Shown here: piece by piece, positions 17,009 to 30,494 of the stretch
How positions within the stretch are numbered: the first letter of the stretch is position 1
Layout of the letters: the number at the start of each line of letters is the position of its first letter
Assembly: GCF_019823065.1 (NCBI RefSeq)
Contig: NZ_CP081966.1
Coordinates: forward strand, 5,673,501-5,737,500
Length of the DNA stretch: 64,000 nt
Direction of reading: 5' to 3'
DNA from: Pseudomonas mosselii
Lineage (GTDB): Bacteria > Pseudomonadota > Gammaproteobacteria > Pseudomonadales > Pseudomonadaceae
The notes under the pieces: generated by a model
Told to the model about the DNA's origin: nothing
Seen by the model: only the letters and a program-made list of their open reading frames with translations
Databases searched by the model: none
Translations under genes and position numbers: made by a program

Positions 17009-17692
17009 ATGAACAAGTCCTTGCTCGGTGCCTCGCTCGTCGCGTTGGCGCTTGCAGCCCCTGTCGCCCACGCCCACCAGGCGGGGGATTTCATCCTCCG
17101 CGCCGGCGCCATCACCACCGCGCCCAACGAGAACAGCGGCGACATCAAGCTCGACGGCGCCAAGGTCTCGGGCACCAAGGCGACTCTGGACAGTGACACC
17201 CAGCTGGGCCTGGCCTTCGCCTACATGCTCACCGACCACATCGGTCTCGAGCTGCTGGCCGCCACCCCGTTCCAGCACAAAGTCGGCGTCAAGGGCCTCG
17301 GCCCTGGCCTGGACGGCAAGCTGGCCGACATCAAGCAACTGCCGCCGACCCTGTCGCTGCAGTACTACCCGATGGCGCCGTCCTCGAAGTTCCAGCCATA
17401 CGCCGGCGTGGGCATCAACTACACGATGTTCTTCGATGAGGACCTGACCAGCGACCGTAAGGCCCAGGGCTTCAGCAACATGAAGCTGAAGGACTCGGTC
17501 GGCATCGCCGGCCAGTTGGGCATGGACTACATGCTCACCGACAACCTGCTGCTCAACGCCGCGGTCTGGTACGTCGACATCGACACCAAGGCCAGCATCG
17601 ACGGCCCGAGCGCCCTGGGCGTCGGCAAGACCAAAGTCGACGTCGATGTCGATCCGTGGGTCTACATGGTCGGTATCGGCTACAAGTTCTGA
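17009..17692 (+). CDS. ompW: outer-membrane protein OmpW
   Basis: A 227-residue 8-stranded beta-barrel with a signal peptide (MNKSLLGASLVALALAAPVAHA) and GGGAG-type ribosome site upstream (GGGAG, 7 bases). OmpW marks are HQAGDFILRAGAITTAPNENS, QLGLAFAYMLTDHIGLELLAATPF, LPPTLSLQYYP and the terminal strand VYMVGIGYKF with C-terminal Phe. OmpW proteins form narrow hydrophobic channels and respond to oxygen and osmotic stress in several bacteria. Its 3' end overlaps the convergent MFS gene by 13 bases. Confidence 0.93.
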   Translation: MNKSLLGASLVALALAAPVAHAHQAGDFILRAGAITTAPNENSGDIKLDGAKVSGTKATLDSDTQLGLAFAYMLTDHIGLELLAATPFQHKVGVKGLGPGLDGKLADIKQLPPTLSLQYYPMAPSSKFQPYAGVGINYTMFFDEDLTSDRKAQGFSNMKLKDSVGIAGQLGMDYMLTDNLLLNAAVWYVDIDTKASIDGPSALGVGKTKVDVDVDPWVYMVGIGYKF

Positions 17693-18900
17693 TCCGCAGG
17701 CGCGCCTGCTCCCTCTGGAGCGGGCGCGCCACGCATCGTCTCGACGCTCCAGAGATACCCCCAATAGCCCCAGGCCAGCGCGCTTATCCCCGCCCCCACC
17801 CCGCACACCGCCACCCAGCCCCACTGTCCGTAAACCCAGGTCGCCACGACCGCCCCTACCCCGCTGCCGAGCGAATAGCAGCACATGTAGGCGCCGATCA
17901 GCCGGCTGGCCATCTCGCCGCGCCCCGCCAGCAGCAGGCTCTGGTTAGTCACGTGCACCGCCTGCACGGCCAGGTCCAGCATCAGAATCCCGACTACCAG
18001 CGCCAGCAATGATTGCTCAAGGTAGGCGATGGGCAGCCACGACAGGGTCAGCAGACCCAATGCCCAGCCAGTCACCCGCCGTCCATGTCCGTGATCCGCC
18101 AGACGCCCGGCACGCGATGCCGCCAGTGCCCCCGCCACGCCGGCCAGACCGAACAGCCCGACTTGCGTGTGATCCAGTGCCAGTGGCGCGGCGCTCAAGG
18201 GCAGCACCATCGCACTCCACAGCACGCTGAACGCCGCGAACACCAGCACCGCGAACACACCGCGCTCACGCAGCAGACGGTCATGTCGATACAGCCGCAG
18301 CACCGATGCCAGCAACGCCCGATAGCGCTGCCTCTGCCCCTGCGGCCTGGCGACAGGCAAGCGCCAGGCGAGCAGCCCCGCCATTGCCAGCGCAAGCACC
18401 GCCGCCAGGCCATACACACCCTGCCAGCCGAGCAGGTCGGCTACCGCGCCTGATACCAGGCGCGCCGAGAGGATGCCCAGTACCACGCCGCTGGTCACCG
18501 TGCCCACTACTTGCCCTTGTTCGGCGGGCGTGGCGAGCGTGGCGGCATGCGCCACCATCACCTGCACCACCACCGCAGCCAGGCCGACCAGGGCCATTGC
18601 GGCCAGCAGCACGGCCCAGTCCACGGCAAAGGCTACGGCCAGCAAGGCGCCGGACGAGACGAGCAATTGGCCGAGGATCAGCTGCTTGCGATCAAGCAGA
18701 TCCCCCAGCGGCACGATCTGCAGCAACCCCAAGGCATAGCCGGCCTGGGTCATCCCCACTATCAAGCCGGCGCGGGCGCTACTCACCCCAAGGCTCGCTG
18801 CCATCGACTCCAGCAGCGGCTGGGCGAGATACACCGTGGCCACGGCCAGTGCGCAGGCGGCGGCCAACAACAACGTCAATCCACGGGTGAGCGTCGACAT
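17680..18900 (-). CDS. MFS transporter, AraJ-like efflux type
   Basis: A 406-residue, 12-helix major facilitator protein. The loop 2-3 motif appears as GDLLDRKQLILG, and GVVLGILSARLVSGAVADLLGWQGVYG is the antiporter-type motif C region. It is divergent from an HxlR regulator at 19005, across a 104-base spacer with a clear inverted repeat, suggesting regulated drug or metabolite efflux. The substrate is not predictable. Confidence 0.85.
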   Translation of the reverse strand: MSTLTRGLTLLLAAACALAVATVYLAQPLLESMAASLGVSSARAGLIVGMTQAGYALGLLQIVPLGDLLDRKQLILGQLLVSSGALLAVAFAVDWAVLLAAMALVGLAAVVVQVMVAHAATLATPAEQGQVVGTVTSGVVLGILSARLVSGAVADLLGWQGVYGLAAVLALAMAGLLAWRLPVARPQGQRQRYRALLASVLRLYRHDRLLRERGVFAVLVFAAFSVLWSAMVLPLSAAPLALDHTQVGLFGLAGVAGALAASRAGRLADHGHGRRVTGWALGLLTLSWLPIAYLEQSLLALVVGILMLDLAVQAVHVTNQSLLLAGRGEMASRLIGAYMCCYSLGSGVGAVVATWVYGQWGWVAVCGVGAGISALAWGYWGYLWSVETMRGAPAPEGAGAPADQNL

Positions 18901-18931
18901 CGAAGACTCCCTTTCAAGTCTGGTTTCAATT

Positions 18932-18970
18932 TAAAACCACATGACTGGCTTTCTAGCAAAGGTGGTTTTA
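18932..18970. promoter_or_regulatory. inverted-repeat operator between MFS and HxlR genes
   Basis: Perfect 9-bp arms TAAAACCAC (18932-18940) and GTGGTTTTA (18962-18970) are 21 bases apart in the divergent spacer. A third partial copy (TGGTTTCA) lies at 18921. This is the probable binding site of the adjacent HxlR regulator, controlling both genes. Confidence 0.55.
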
Positions 18971-19004
18971 TTCTGCAACCAGATAGACACCCAAGGATCG
19001 CGCC

Positions 19005-19445
19005 ATGCTCGACGAGAACAACCAGCAATGCCCTGTGGCCCGCGCCTTGGAGGTGCTCGGCGACCGTTGGGCGCTGATGATCCTGCGCGATGCCTTTGAC
19101 GGCCTGCGCCGCTTCAGCGAATTGCAGAAGAACCTGGGGCTGGCGAAGAACATCCTCGCCTCGCGCTTGAAGCTGCTGGTGGAGGCGGAACTGCTGGTGC
19201 AGCAGCCGGCCTCGGATGGCAGTGCCTACAAGGAATATGTGCTGACCGAACGGGGGCGCTCGGTGTTTCCGATCGTGATCGGCTTGCGCCAGTGGGGGGA
19301 GCGCTACCTGTTCACGGAGGGGGAGTCACGCTCGCAGCTGGTCGATGATCGCGGCCAGGGGCTGGAGACGCTGCAGGTGCGGGCCCGGGATGGGCGAGAG
19401 GTGGGGCCGGAGGATTGCCGGCGGCAAGTGGTCCGGCATTCGTGA
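19005..19445 (+). CDS. HxlR-family transcriptional regulator
   Basis: A 146-residue winged-helix regulator with the family's N-terminal Cys segment (NNQQCPVARALEVLGDRWALMILRDAF), recognition helix region RRFSELQKNLGLAKNILASRLKLL and wing (YKEYVLTERGRSVFP). ATG at 19005 has AAGGA 7 bases upstream. HxlR proteins respond to redox-active or electrophilic compounds through the N-terminal Cys. It is divergent from the MFS pump and likely controls it. Confidence 0.9.
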   Translation: MLDENNQQCPVARALEVLGDRWALMILRDAFDGLRRFSELQKNLGLAKNILASRLKLLVEAELLVQQPASDGSAYKEYVLTERGRSVFPIVIGLRQWGERYLFTEGESRSQLVDDRGQGLETLQVRARDGREVGPEDCRRQVVRHS

Positions 19446-19447
19446 TG

Positions 19448-19515
19448 CCATCGCGGGGCAAGCCCGCTCCCACCAACCCCCATGGCGGCGTGGGAGTGGG
19501 CTTGCTCCGCGATGG
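19448..19515. repeat. REP pair (BIME)
   Basis: Inverted REP units at 19448-19474 (ATCGCGGGGCAAGCCCGCTC) and 19490-19515 fill the gap between the convergent hxlR-type gene and the epimerase gene. Confidence 0.9.
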
Positions 19516-19519
19516 GGAT

Positions 19520-20452
19520 TCAGACCTTGCCGAGCAACCGCGCCAGCCCCTCGACGAACGGCGTGGGCTCAGGGAACGCGAAACGCGCCAGCAAGCGCGA
19601 ATTGTCTGCCCGCGAATGGCGGATATCGCCCGAGCGGGCCTGACCGTAGCTGACCGCCGGCAAACCGCCCACCACCTGCTCCAGTGCCTTGAGCAACTGG
19701 TTCAGCGAAGTCGCCTGGTTCAGGCCGATATTCACCGCGCCCTCTTCCACCACCGGCTGTTCAAGTGCCTGCACCATCACCTGGACCAGATCGCCGACGA
19801 ACAGGAAGTCGCGGGTCTGCTCGCCATCACCGAACACGGTGATCGGCGTACCCTGGGTGGCGCGCTCGCAGAAGATGCTGATCACCCCCGAATACGGCGA
19901 GGAAGGATCCTGGCGCGGCCCGAAGATATTGAAGAAGCGGAACACCACCGGCTCCAGCCCATGCTGGCGGCGGTAGAAGTCCAGGTACTGCTCGCTGGCC
20001 AGCTTGTCCACCGCATAGGGAGTCAACGGTGCCTTGGGCGTGTCCTCGGCAATCGACTGGCCTTCGCCATTGTTGCCGTACACCGCCGCGCTGGAGGCGA
20101 ACAGCACGCGACGGATGCCATTCAGGCGCATCGCCTCGCAGACATTGAGCGTGCCGATGAAGTTGCTCTGGTGGGTCTTCACCGGATTTTCCACCGAGGC
20201 CTGCACCGAGGCTACCGCAGCCAGGTGCACTACCGCCTGGCAACCAGTGGCGGCACGGGCCACCAGGGCGGCGTCGGCGACATCGCCTTCGAGCAGTTCA
20301 AGACGCGGATGGCCGAGCTGCAGGTTGCTGCGCTTGCCGGTCGACAGGTCGTCTAGGATACGCACCGCGTAGCCTTTCTCCAGCAACGCATCGCACAGGT
20401 GGGAGCCAATGAAGCCGGCACCGCCGGTGATCAGGATGGGGGCGTCAGCCAT
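19520..20452 (-). CDS. NAD-dependent epimerase/dehydratase
   Basis: A 310-residue extended short-chain dehydrogenase. ATG at 20452 directly precedes the dinucleotide-binding motif ILITGGAGFIGSHLCDALL; LLEGDVADAALV, FASSAAVYG and the catalytic Tyr-Lys of TPYAVDKLASEQY follow. It resembles UDP-glucose 4-epimerases and related sugar-nucleotide enzymes. Its start overlaps the stop of the RmlD-like gene by 8 bases, so the two work together, perhaps in making a surface or osmoprotective sugar. The exact substrate is unknown. Confidence 0.85.
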   Translation of the reverse strand: MADAPILITGGAGFIGSHLCDALLEKGYAVRILDDLSTGKRSNLQLGHPRLELLEGDVADAALVARAATGCQAVVHLAAVASVQASVENPVKTHQSNFIGTLNVCEAMRLNGIRRVLFASSAAVYGNNGEGQSIAEDTPKAPLTPYAVDKLASEQYLDFYRRQHGLEPVVFRFFNIFGPRQDPSSPYSGVISIFCERATQGTPITVFGDGEQTRDFLFVGDLVQVMVQALEQPVVEEGAVNIGLNQATSLNQLLKALEQVVGGLPAVSYGQARSGDIRHSRADNSRLLARFAFPEPTPFVEGLARLLGKV

Positions 20453-21329
20453 GTCGGTAGAATCGGTCCAGTAGGGGCGGCAAGCCGGCGCGCCAGGCGC
20501 GGGGCTTGATGCCGAAAGTGTGAAGGATCTTCTTGCAGGCCAGCACCGCGTGCTGTGGCTCCTCGCTGGCATCCGGGCGGGCGGCGTGGGCCTGGGCGGT
20601 CGGCGCCTGAACGGCCAGCTTGCGCCACTGGGTGGCCTCGGTGAGGATCGCCTGGCCGAGCACCAGCGGCGTGGTAGCCTCGTTGCCAGCATAGTGGTAG
20701 GTGCCCCACAGCGGCGCCTGGCAATCGAGCTGCTTGAGCACCGAGAGGATCACCCGCGCGGCGTCGTCCACCGGCGTCGGGTTGCCGCGGCGGTCATCGG
20801 CCAGCAGCAATTCCTGGGGCTGTTCGGCGCGGGTCAGGAAGCGCCCGAGCGCGCCGTCGATGCTTTCGTCCAGCAGCCAGCCGAAGCGCAGCAGCACATG
20901 CTGCGGGCAGGTGGCGCGCACGCTCTGCTCGATGCGCCAGAGCGCCTGGCCGCGCAGGCCGAGTGGCACCGGCTCGTCCTTCTCGCTGTAGGCAGTGGCG
21001 CGCGAGCCATCGAACACACGGTAGCTGGACGGTTGCACAAGGATCATCTCGTGGTGCTGGCACAGCTCGGCGAGCCGCTCCACCGCCCGCTCCTGCTGGG
21101 CCAGGCGTTGCTCGCTGACGGACTCGGCCTGGAACCAGTCGAAATAATAGGCCAGGTTGACCACGGCGTGCGGACGTTGCTCGTCGAGCAGCAGGGTCAG
21201 GCTGGCCGGATCCCAGCCGTTTTCCGGCGGGCGAGGCGCCAGGAAGGCGATATCTTCCTCGGCCCCAAGACGAATCAGCGCTTGCCCGAGGGCATTGCCA
21301 CCACCCAACAGCATCAGGCGCATACGCAT
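20445..21329 (-). CDS. RmlD-like sugar-nucleotide reductase
   Basis: A 294-residue Rossmann protein of the dTDP-4-dehydrorhamnose reductase type. It opens MRMRLMLLGGGNALGQALI, a variant of the GxxGxxG NAD(P) site. VVNLAYYFDWFQAE, AELCQHHEMILVQPSSYRVFDGS and ALWRIEQSV follow the RmlD order, but the usual YxxxK Tyr-Lys pair is not obvious (YSEKDEP occurs instead), so catalysis may be altered. Start 21329 is one of two close ATGs (also 21323). It is translationally coupled to the epimerase. Confidence 0.7.
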   Translation of the reverse strand: MRMRLMLLGGGNALGQALIRLGAEEDIAFLAPRPPENGWDPASLTLLLDEQRPHAVVNLAYYFDWFQAESVSEQRLAQQERAVERLAELCQHHEMILVQPSSYRVFDGSRATAYSEKDEPVPLGLRGQALWRIEQSVRATCPQHVLLRFGWLLDESIDGALGRFLTRAEQPQELLLADDRRGNPTPVDDAARVILSVLKQLDCQAPLWGTYHYAGNEATTPLVLGQAILTEATQWRKLAVQAPTAQAHAARPDASEEPQHAVLACKKILHTFGIKPRAWRAGLPPLLDRFYRHG

Positions 21330-21511
21330 AGAGTCAACAGGTCCGGTCTGGTCGATGGAGGAAAGGGGTTCATTTTGCTGTTTCCGACAGGGGAAGTCCA
21401 ACCCAGGCAAGGCCTGGCGCGCGCCGGGTGGCGATTGGCACCGGTCGGGGCGGTATTCCGCCTTTGCCGACAGCTACTTATACTGCGCCAGGCCTGTTCA
21501 AGGAGATCAAC

Positions 21512-22351
21512 ATGGATGCCGAACTGAACACTGCACAGCGCGCCAGATGGCAATTCGACGAGCCCGCGCCCGGCCCGGAGCGGTTCATTGACGAGGATTT
21601 TGCCGACTATCGCCAGCAGGCACGCCTGCTGCTGCCAGACGCCGAGCGTGCCCCCACGGTATTCGTGGTCGGCGGCGCACGCTCCGACTTCACCCGCCTC
21701 AACCCGTTGCTCTACCGCCTCCAGCAGCAGGGCATCGGCTCGTTGACCGGCAACCTGTCCGGCCACAGCCTGGCCAGCGAACCAGGGGCCAAGGACGCCT
21801 CGTTGGACATCAACCTGCAGGAGGCCTTGCGCTTTCACCGGCATCTGGACACGCGCAGCGACACCCTGGTCGGCCACAGCCTGGGCGCGTCCATAGCCCT
21901 GAAGCTGGCCGCCCAGCGCCCCAGCGTGCGCAAGCTGGTGCTGATCTGCCCGGCGGTCTACCCCGACGCGGCCCATGCCGCGCCCTTCGGGCCGGCCTTC
22001 AGCGAGGCCATCCGCAAGCCTTATGCCTTCCTCGACTGCGACAGCTACGCCTTCCTGCGCCAGTTCCAGGGCCGCGTGCTGCTGGTGATCGGCGAATACG
22101 ACGGGCTCAACTCCAGGGTCCACGGCCAGGGGCCCGGCACCTCGGCCGGTACCCGGCGGCTGGCGGGCGTCGAGCGCTACAGCCCGATTCCCGAGGAGGT
22201 CACCCACGCGTTGCTGCGCTCGGTGCCGGCGCCCCATGTGGAGTGCCTGATGCTCACCGACTGCGACCACGGCATCGCCGCGCACCTGCGCGCCCGGCCG
22301 GAGGTCGCGGACCAGGTGGCCGATGCGGTGGCGGCGTTCATTCTCGACTAG
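21512..22351 (+). CDS. alpha/beta hydrolase
   Basis: A 279-residue cytosolic hydrolase. ATG at 21512 has AAGGAG upstream. The nucleophile elbow is VGHSLGASIAL (Ser near residue 115), the acid is probably the Asp of VIGEYDGLN, and the His lies in DCDHGIAAHL. The family includes esterases and thioesterases; no substrate is suggested. It is divergent from the RmlD-like gene across about 180 bases. Confidence 0.8.
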   Translation: MDAELNTAQRARWQFDEPAPGPERFIDEDFADYRQQARLLLPDAERAPTVFVVGGARSDFTRLNPLLYRLQQQGIGSLTGNLSGHSLASEPGAKDASLDINLQEALRFHRHLDTRSDTLVGHSLGASIALKLAAQRPSVRKLVLICPAVYPDAAHAAPFGPAFSEAIRKPYAFLDCDSYAFLRQFQGRVLLVIGEYDGLNSRVHGQGPGTSAGTRRLAGVERYSPIPEEVTHALLRSVPAPHVECLMLTDCDHGIAAHLRARPEVADQVADAVAAFILD

Positions 22352-22390
22352 TCCTGCGGCGCCCGCTCCCAATGCGCGGCCAATGATGGC

Positions 22391-23203
22391 TCACTCGATC
22401 TCGAACAACCCGTTGCTGACCATCCCCGCGCTCAGCCGATCACGTATGTCGTCATCGATGCGCGGATCGTCCGGGCGGTACAGCTTGATCTGCCGGTAGG
22501 CGTTGATGCGGTTGATCTCCTCGCCCAGGTATTCCCACACCACCCGGGTGCACGCCGGATTGCGCCGGTCACCGCTGGAAACCCCGGTCTTGAGGCCGTT
22601 CAGGCGGCTGATGCGGCTCTTGAAGCTGGGGATGAGAATCGTCTGGCTCATCTCGTTGAAGGTCAGCGACTCGTAGTCGATCAGGAACATCCGGTCCTGC
22701 AGCTGGAACGCCGCGCCGAGGTAGCGGCAACGCACCTCGGCGTGCTGGTCGAGGCCGCTGCTGCGCTCCTGGCGTTCCTGGCGCTCGAACAAAAAGCTGC
22801 CGCGCTCCTCCCACAGATGCACCAGCGACACCAGGATCGAGCCTGGCACCGACATGCAGTTGGAATATTCGAAGTAGTAGCCGCAATAGCGCGACAGGTT
22901 GCCGGCTTCTTTATGCAGCGGCCTGAACAGTTCGCTGATCGGGTCGTCCTGAGGACCGACACGCTGTTCCTGGGTGCGTGCGCCGATCAAGCGGGCGAAC
23001 TGTTCGGCCGGCAGACCCAGCTCGTAATCCTCGACCCCGAAGAAATCGCCGATGCGTTTGAGGTTGTAAGCCGTCGGACGGCTCTGACCGCTCAGGTACT
23101 TGTTGAACTGCGCGCGATTGATCGACAGCTGCCGGCAAACCTCGGAGATAGAGCGGTAGTGGCTACAGGCCAATTTGAGGTTGATAGCGAAATGATCGCC
23201 CAT
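22391..23203 (-). CDS. XRE-type helix-turn-helix regulator with unknown C-terminal domain
   Basis: A regulator of 270 residues from ATG 23203 (an ATG at 23245 would add 14; neither has a strong ribosome site). The N-terminal HTH is SISEVCRQLSINRAQFNKYL followed by SGQSRPTAYNLKRIGDFFGV. The remaining 200 residues are a soluble domain with GYYFEYSNCMSVPGSILVSL and RNPACTRVVWEYLG, which I do not recognise and which may sense a ligand. It is divergent from the alanine symporter gene at 23385, so that symporter is a candidate target. Confidence 0.8.
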   Translation of the reverse strand: MGDHFAINLKLACSHYRSISEVCRQLSINRAQFNKYLSGQSRPTAYNLKRIGDFFGVEDYELGLPAEQFARLIGARTQEQRVGPQDDPISELFRPLHKEAGNLSRYCGYYFEYSNCMSVPGSILVSLVHLWEERGSFLFERQERQERSSGLDQHAEVRCRYLGAAFQLQDRMFLIDYESLTFNEMSQTILIPSFKSRISRLNGLKTGVSSGDRRNPACTRVVWEYLGEEINRINAYRQIKLYRPDDPRIDDDIRDRLSAGMVSNGLFEIE

Positions 23204-23384
23204 GATGCGCAGGTCCGGATGATGCGAGTGACGCCATTCTAGCATCAAGTCGCACCAAAACGGAGCAACCCGCGAAATTGTAACCACAGTTGTCATAGCC
23301 AACCATGCGCCCCCAATGAAAAGCGGTGCGCCTGCCGCCCGCTGGTCTTTCCACGCGAAGAATAAGAATCGAGGTCATTTTCCA

Positions 23385-24827
23385 ATGCTCGAAGCACTCA
23401 ACGATTTCCTCTCGGGGAAACTGCTCATCGTGCTGATCGTCGGACTCGGCGGTTACTTCACCATCCGCTCGCGGTTCGTCCAGTTCCGCCATTTCGGCCA
23501 CATGTTCGGTGTCTTCAAGGAATCCCTTCGCGGCCAGGCAGGCCAACTGAGCTCGTTCCAGGCCTTGATGCTGAGCCTGGCCGGTCGCGTCGGCGCCGGT
23601 AACATCGCCGGTGTCGGTATCGCCGTGACCCTCGGTGGCCCGGGCGCCGTGTTCTGGATGTGGGTCACCGCGCTGGTGGGCATGTCCAGCAGCTTCTTCG
23701 AATGCACCCTGGCCCAGGTCTACAAGCGCGCCGATGGCGATGGCCTGTACCGCGGCGGCCCGGCGTACTACATCCAGCACGGCCTGAAGCTGAAAAGCAT
23801 GGCGATCGTGTTCTCGATCCTGCTGCTGGTCACCTACGGCTTCGCCTTCATCGGCCTGCAGTCGTACACCGTGACCCACTCGCTGCAGAACGCCTTTGCC
23901 TTCGATCCGAAACACACCGGTATCGTCTTGGCAGCCCTGCTGGCCCTGACCTTCATCGGCGGTATCAAGCGCATCGCCGCAGTGTCCGACCTGCTGGTAC
24001 CGGTCAAGACCCTGGCCTACATCGGCGTGACCCTGTACGTGATCGGCACCCAGATCGAACACGTCCCGGCCATGCTGGAAACCATCTTCAAGAGCGCCTT
24101 CGGCCTCGACCCTGCGTTCGCTGGCCTGCTCGGCAGCGCCATCGTCATGGGCGTGAAGCGTGGCGTGTTCGCCAACGAAGCAGGCCTGGGCAGCGCGCCG
24201 AACGTCGCCGCCGTGGCCGCCGTGAAGCACCCGGGCGCCCAAGGCGTAGTCCAGGCCTTCAGCGTGTTCCTCGACACCTTCGTGATCTGCACCTGCACCG
24301 CGCTGCTGATCCTGCTGTCGGGCTTCTACACCCCGGGCTTCGAAGGTGACGGCATCGTCCTGACCCAGAACTCGCTGGCCGCCGTGGTCGGTGACTGGGG
24401 CCGCATCTTCGTCAGCGTCGCGCTGTCGCTGTTCGTCTTCACCTGCATTCTCTACAACTACTACCTGGGCGAAAACAGCCTGCAGTTCCTCAGCCGCAAC
24501 CGCTCCGTGCTGATGACTTTCCGCGGCCTGGTACTGGCGCTGGTGGTGTGGGGTTCGACGCAGGACCTGTCGACCGTGTTCGCCTTCGCCGACATCACCA
24601 TGACCTGCCTGGCATTCGTCAACCTGATCGCCCTGGCCATGCTGTTCAAAGTCGGCCTGCGCGTCATGCGCGACTACGACGCTCAGCGCAAGGCTGGTAT
24701 CAAGCAGCCAGTGTTCGACTCCAGCAAGTTCACCGACCTGGACCTGGACCGTGCCGCCTGGCCGGCCAATCCGCAGGCTGAAACAGCCACTGACAAAGCC
24801 GCCGTTCAGGCGCACGCTCAGCGCTGA
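23385..24827 (+). CDS. sodium:alanine symporter, AGCS family
   Basis: A 480-residue inner-membrane symporter with about 11 helices. ATG at 23385 has GAGGT upstream; the frame is open further back but lacks coding sense. Family motifs are SLAGRVGAGNIAGVGIAVTL, GGPGAVFWMWVTALVGMSSS, YRGGPAYYIQ, GVKRGVFANEAGLGSAPNVA and ITMTCLAFVNLIAL. The family imports alanine or glycine with Na+. It lies between the HTH regulator and asparaginase, which suggests amino-acid scavenging. Confidence 0.9.
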   Translation: MLEALNDFLSGKLLIVLIVGLGGYFTIRSRFVQFRHFGHMFGVFKESLRGQAGQLSSFQALMLSLAGRVGAGNIAGVGIAVTLGGPGAVFWMWVTALVGMSSSFFECTLAQVYKRADGDGLYRGGPAYYIQHGLKLKSMAIVFSILLLVTYGFAFIGLQSYTVTHSLQNAFAFDPKHTGIVLAALLALTFIGGIKRIAAVSDLLVPVKTLAYIGVTLYVIGTQIEHVPAMLETIFKSAFGLDPAFAGLLGSAIVMGVKRGVFANEAGLGSAPNVAAVAAVKHPGAQGVVQAFSVFLDTFVICTCTALLILLSGFYTPGFEGDGIVLTQNSLAAVVGDWGRIFVSVALSLFVFTCILYNYYLGENSLQFLSRNRSVLMTFRGLVLALVVWGSTQDLSTVFAFADITMTCLAFVNLIALAMLFKVGLRVMRDYDAQRKAGIKQPVFDSSKFTDLDLDRAAWPANPQAETATDKAAVQAHAQR

Positions 24828-24902
24828 TATTCTCCCCTGCCCCAGCCGCCCCGTCCGTGGGCGGCTGCCTCTTCCTTCGCTACATCGCTACGGAAAATTC
24901 CC

Positions 24903-25892
24903 ATGCGTGCAGTCAAGAATCTTCTCGTCCTTTACACCGGTGGCACAATCGGCATGCTACAGACCGCCGAAGGCCTCGCGCCGGCCGGTGGCTTCGAAGC
25001 GCGCATGCGTGACCACTTCGCCAACTGCGGCGACGCGCCAAAGGTGCACTGGTCGCTGCGTGAGCTGAACCCACTGATCGACAGCGCCAACATGCAACAG
25101 GCCAACTGGCTGGCGATGCGCGATGCCATCGTCGAGGCGGTCGAGCGTGATGGCCACGACGGCGTGCTGGTGCTGCATGGCACCGATACCCTGGCCTACA
25201 GCGCCGCGGCCCTGTCGTTCCTGTTGCTGGGCCTGCCAGCACCAGTGCTGTTGACCGGTTCCATGCTACCGGCCGGCGCGCCGGACAGCGATGCCTGGGC
25301 CAACCTCGTCGGCGCCCTGAACCTGTTCGAAAACGGCCTGGAAGACGGCGTGCAGCTGTACTTCCACGGTCAGCTGCTGCACGGCTGCCGCGCCTCGAAG
25401 TTGCGCAGCGAGGCGTTCGACGCCTTCACCGTGCTGCCCCGCCATCGCGAGGGCGAACACACTTCTGAGCTGCCGACCCGCCTGGACTACCGTCAGCCAC
25501 GCCAGCCGGTCAAGCTGGCGGTCATGCCGGTGTTCCCTGGCCTTGCCGCCGAACATCTGCGTGGCCTGTTCGACAGTGGCATCCAGGGGCTGGTGCTGGA
25601 GTGCTACGGCAGTGGCACCGGCCCGTCCGACGACCAGGCACTGCTCGACGTGCTGCACGACGCCCGCCAGGGTGGGGTGATGATCGTTGCCATCAGCCAG
25701 TGTCCGGAAGGTTCGGTGGTATTCGACACCTATGCCGCCGGCAGCCGTCTGCGTGACACCGGTCTGGTCAGTGGCGGTGGCATGACCCGCGAGGCGGCGC
25801 TGGGCAAGCTGTTTGCGCTGTTGGGCGCAGGGTTGGACGTGCAGGCGGCGGAACATTGGTTCGCGCTGGACCTGTGCGGCGAGCGCGCCTGA
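24903..25892 (+). CDS. ansA: L-asparaginase, type I-like
   Basis: A 329-residue asparaginase without signal peptide, so cytosolic, hydrolysing asparagine to aspartate and ammonia. The first active-site motif is VLYTGGTIGML (Thr near residue 13) and the second is GVLVLHGTDTLAYSAAALSF; VLLTGSMLPAGAPDSDAWANL and LECYGSGTGP follow. It is 75 bases downstream of the amino-acid symporter gene and may be cotranscribed with it. A REP pair follows. Confidence 0.92.
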   Translation: MRAVKNLLVLYTGGTIGMLQTAEGLAPAGGFEARMRDHFANCGDAPKVHWSLRELNPLIDSANMQQANWLAMRDAIVEAVERDGHDGVLVLHGTDTLAYSAAALSFLLLGLPAPVLLTGSMLPAGAPDSDAWANLVGALNLFENGLEDGVQLYFHGQLLHGCRASKLRSEAFDAFTVLPRHREGEHTSELPTRLDYRQPRQPVKLAVMPVFPGLAAEHLRGLFDSGIQGLVLECYGSGTGPSDDQALLDVLHDARQGGVMIVAISQCPEGSVVFDTYAAGSRLRDTGLVSGGGMTREAALGKLFALLGAGLDVQAAEHWFALDLCGERA

Positions 25893-25915
25893 CTCGCAGA
25901 TCGTCCGTTCGCCAT

Positions 25916-25965
25916 CGCGGGGCAAGCCCGCTCCCACAAATCCGTGGGAGCGGGCTTGCCCCGCG
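25916..25965. repeat. REP pair with perfect 22-bp arms
   Basis: Two 22-base arms (CGCGGGGCAAGCCCGCTCCC plus AC, and its complement) are separated by six bases between ansA and the tRNA-Sec gene. This is the most perfect BIME in the window. Confidence 0.92.
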
Positions 25966-25987
25966 ATCGTTTCAGCCTCTGGAAAAG

Positions 25988-26083
25988 TGGCGGAAGGCAG
26001 CGGGAGTCGAACCTGCCCGGGAACGGCTGCCGTCCCCAACCGGGTTTGAAGCCCGGCCGCGCCACCGGGCGCGATTGCCTTCC
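25988..26083 (-). tRNA. selC: tRNA-Sec (anticodon UCA)
   Basis: A 96-base selenocysteine tRNA read leftward. The 5' GGAAGGC pairs with GCCTTCC before G73, and CCA is encoded (25988-25990). The long acceptor-T arrangement and large variable arm of tRNA-Sec are present, with the anticodon in CTTCAAA and a T-loop GGTTCGACTCC. It sits just downstream of selB and completes the locus. Confidence 0.96.
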
Positions 26084-26101
26084 TTGAAATCAGGGCCCGC
26101 G

Positions 26102-30490
<4,389 letters not shown>

Positions 30491-30494
30491 ACGG

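Noticed and set aside
25916..25965. CRISPR-like repeats at the REP sites
   Set aside because: The repeats are inverted pairs scattered singly between genes, not direct repeats with regular spacers, and no cas gene is present.
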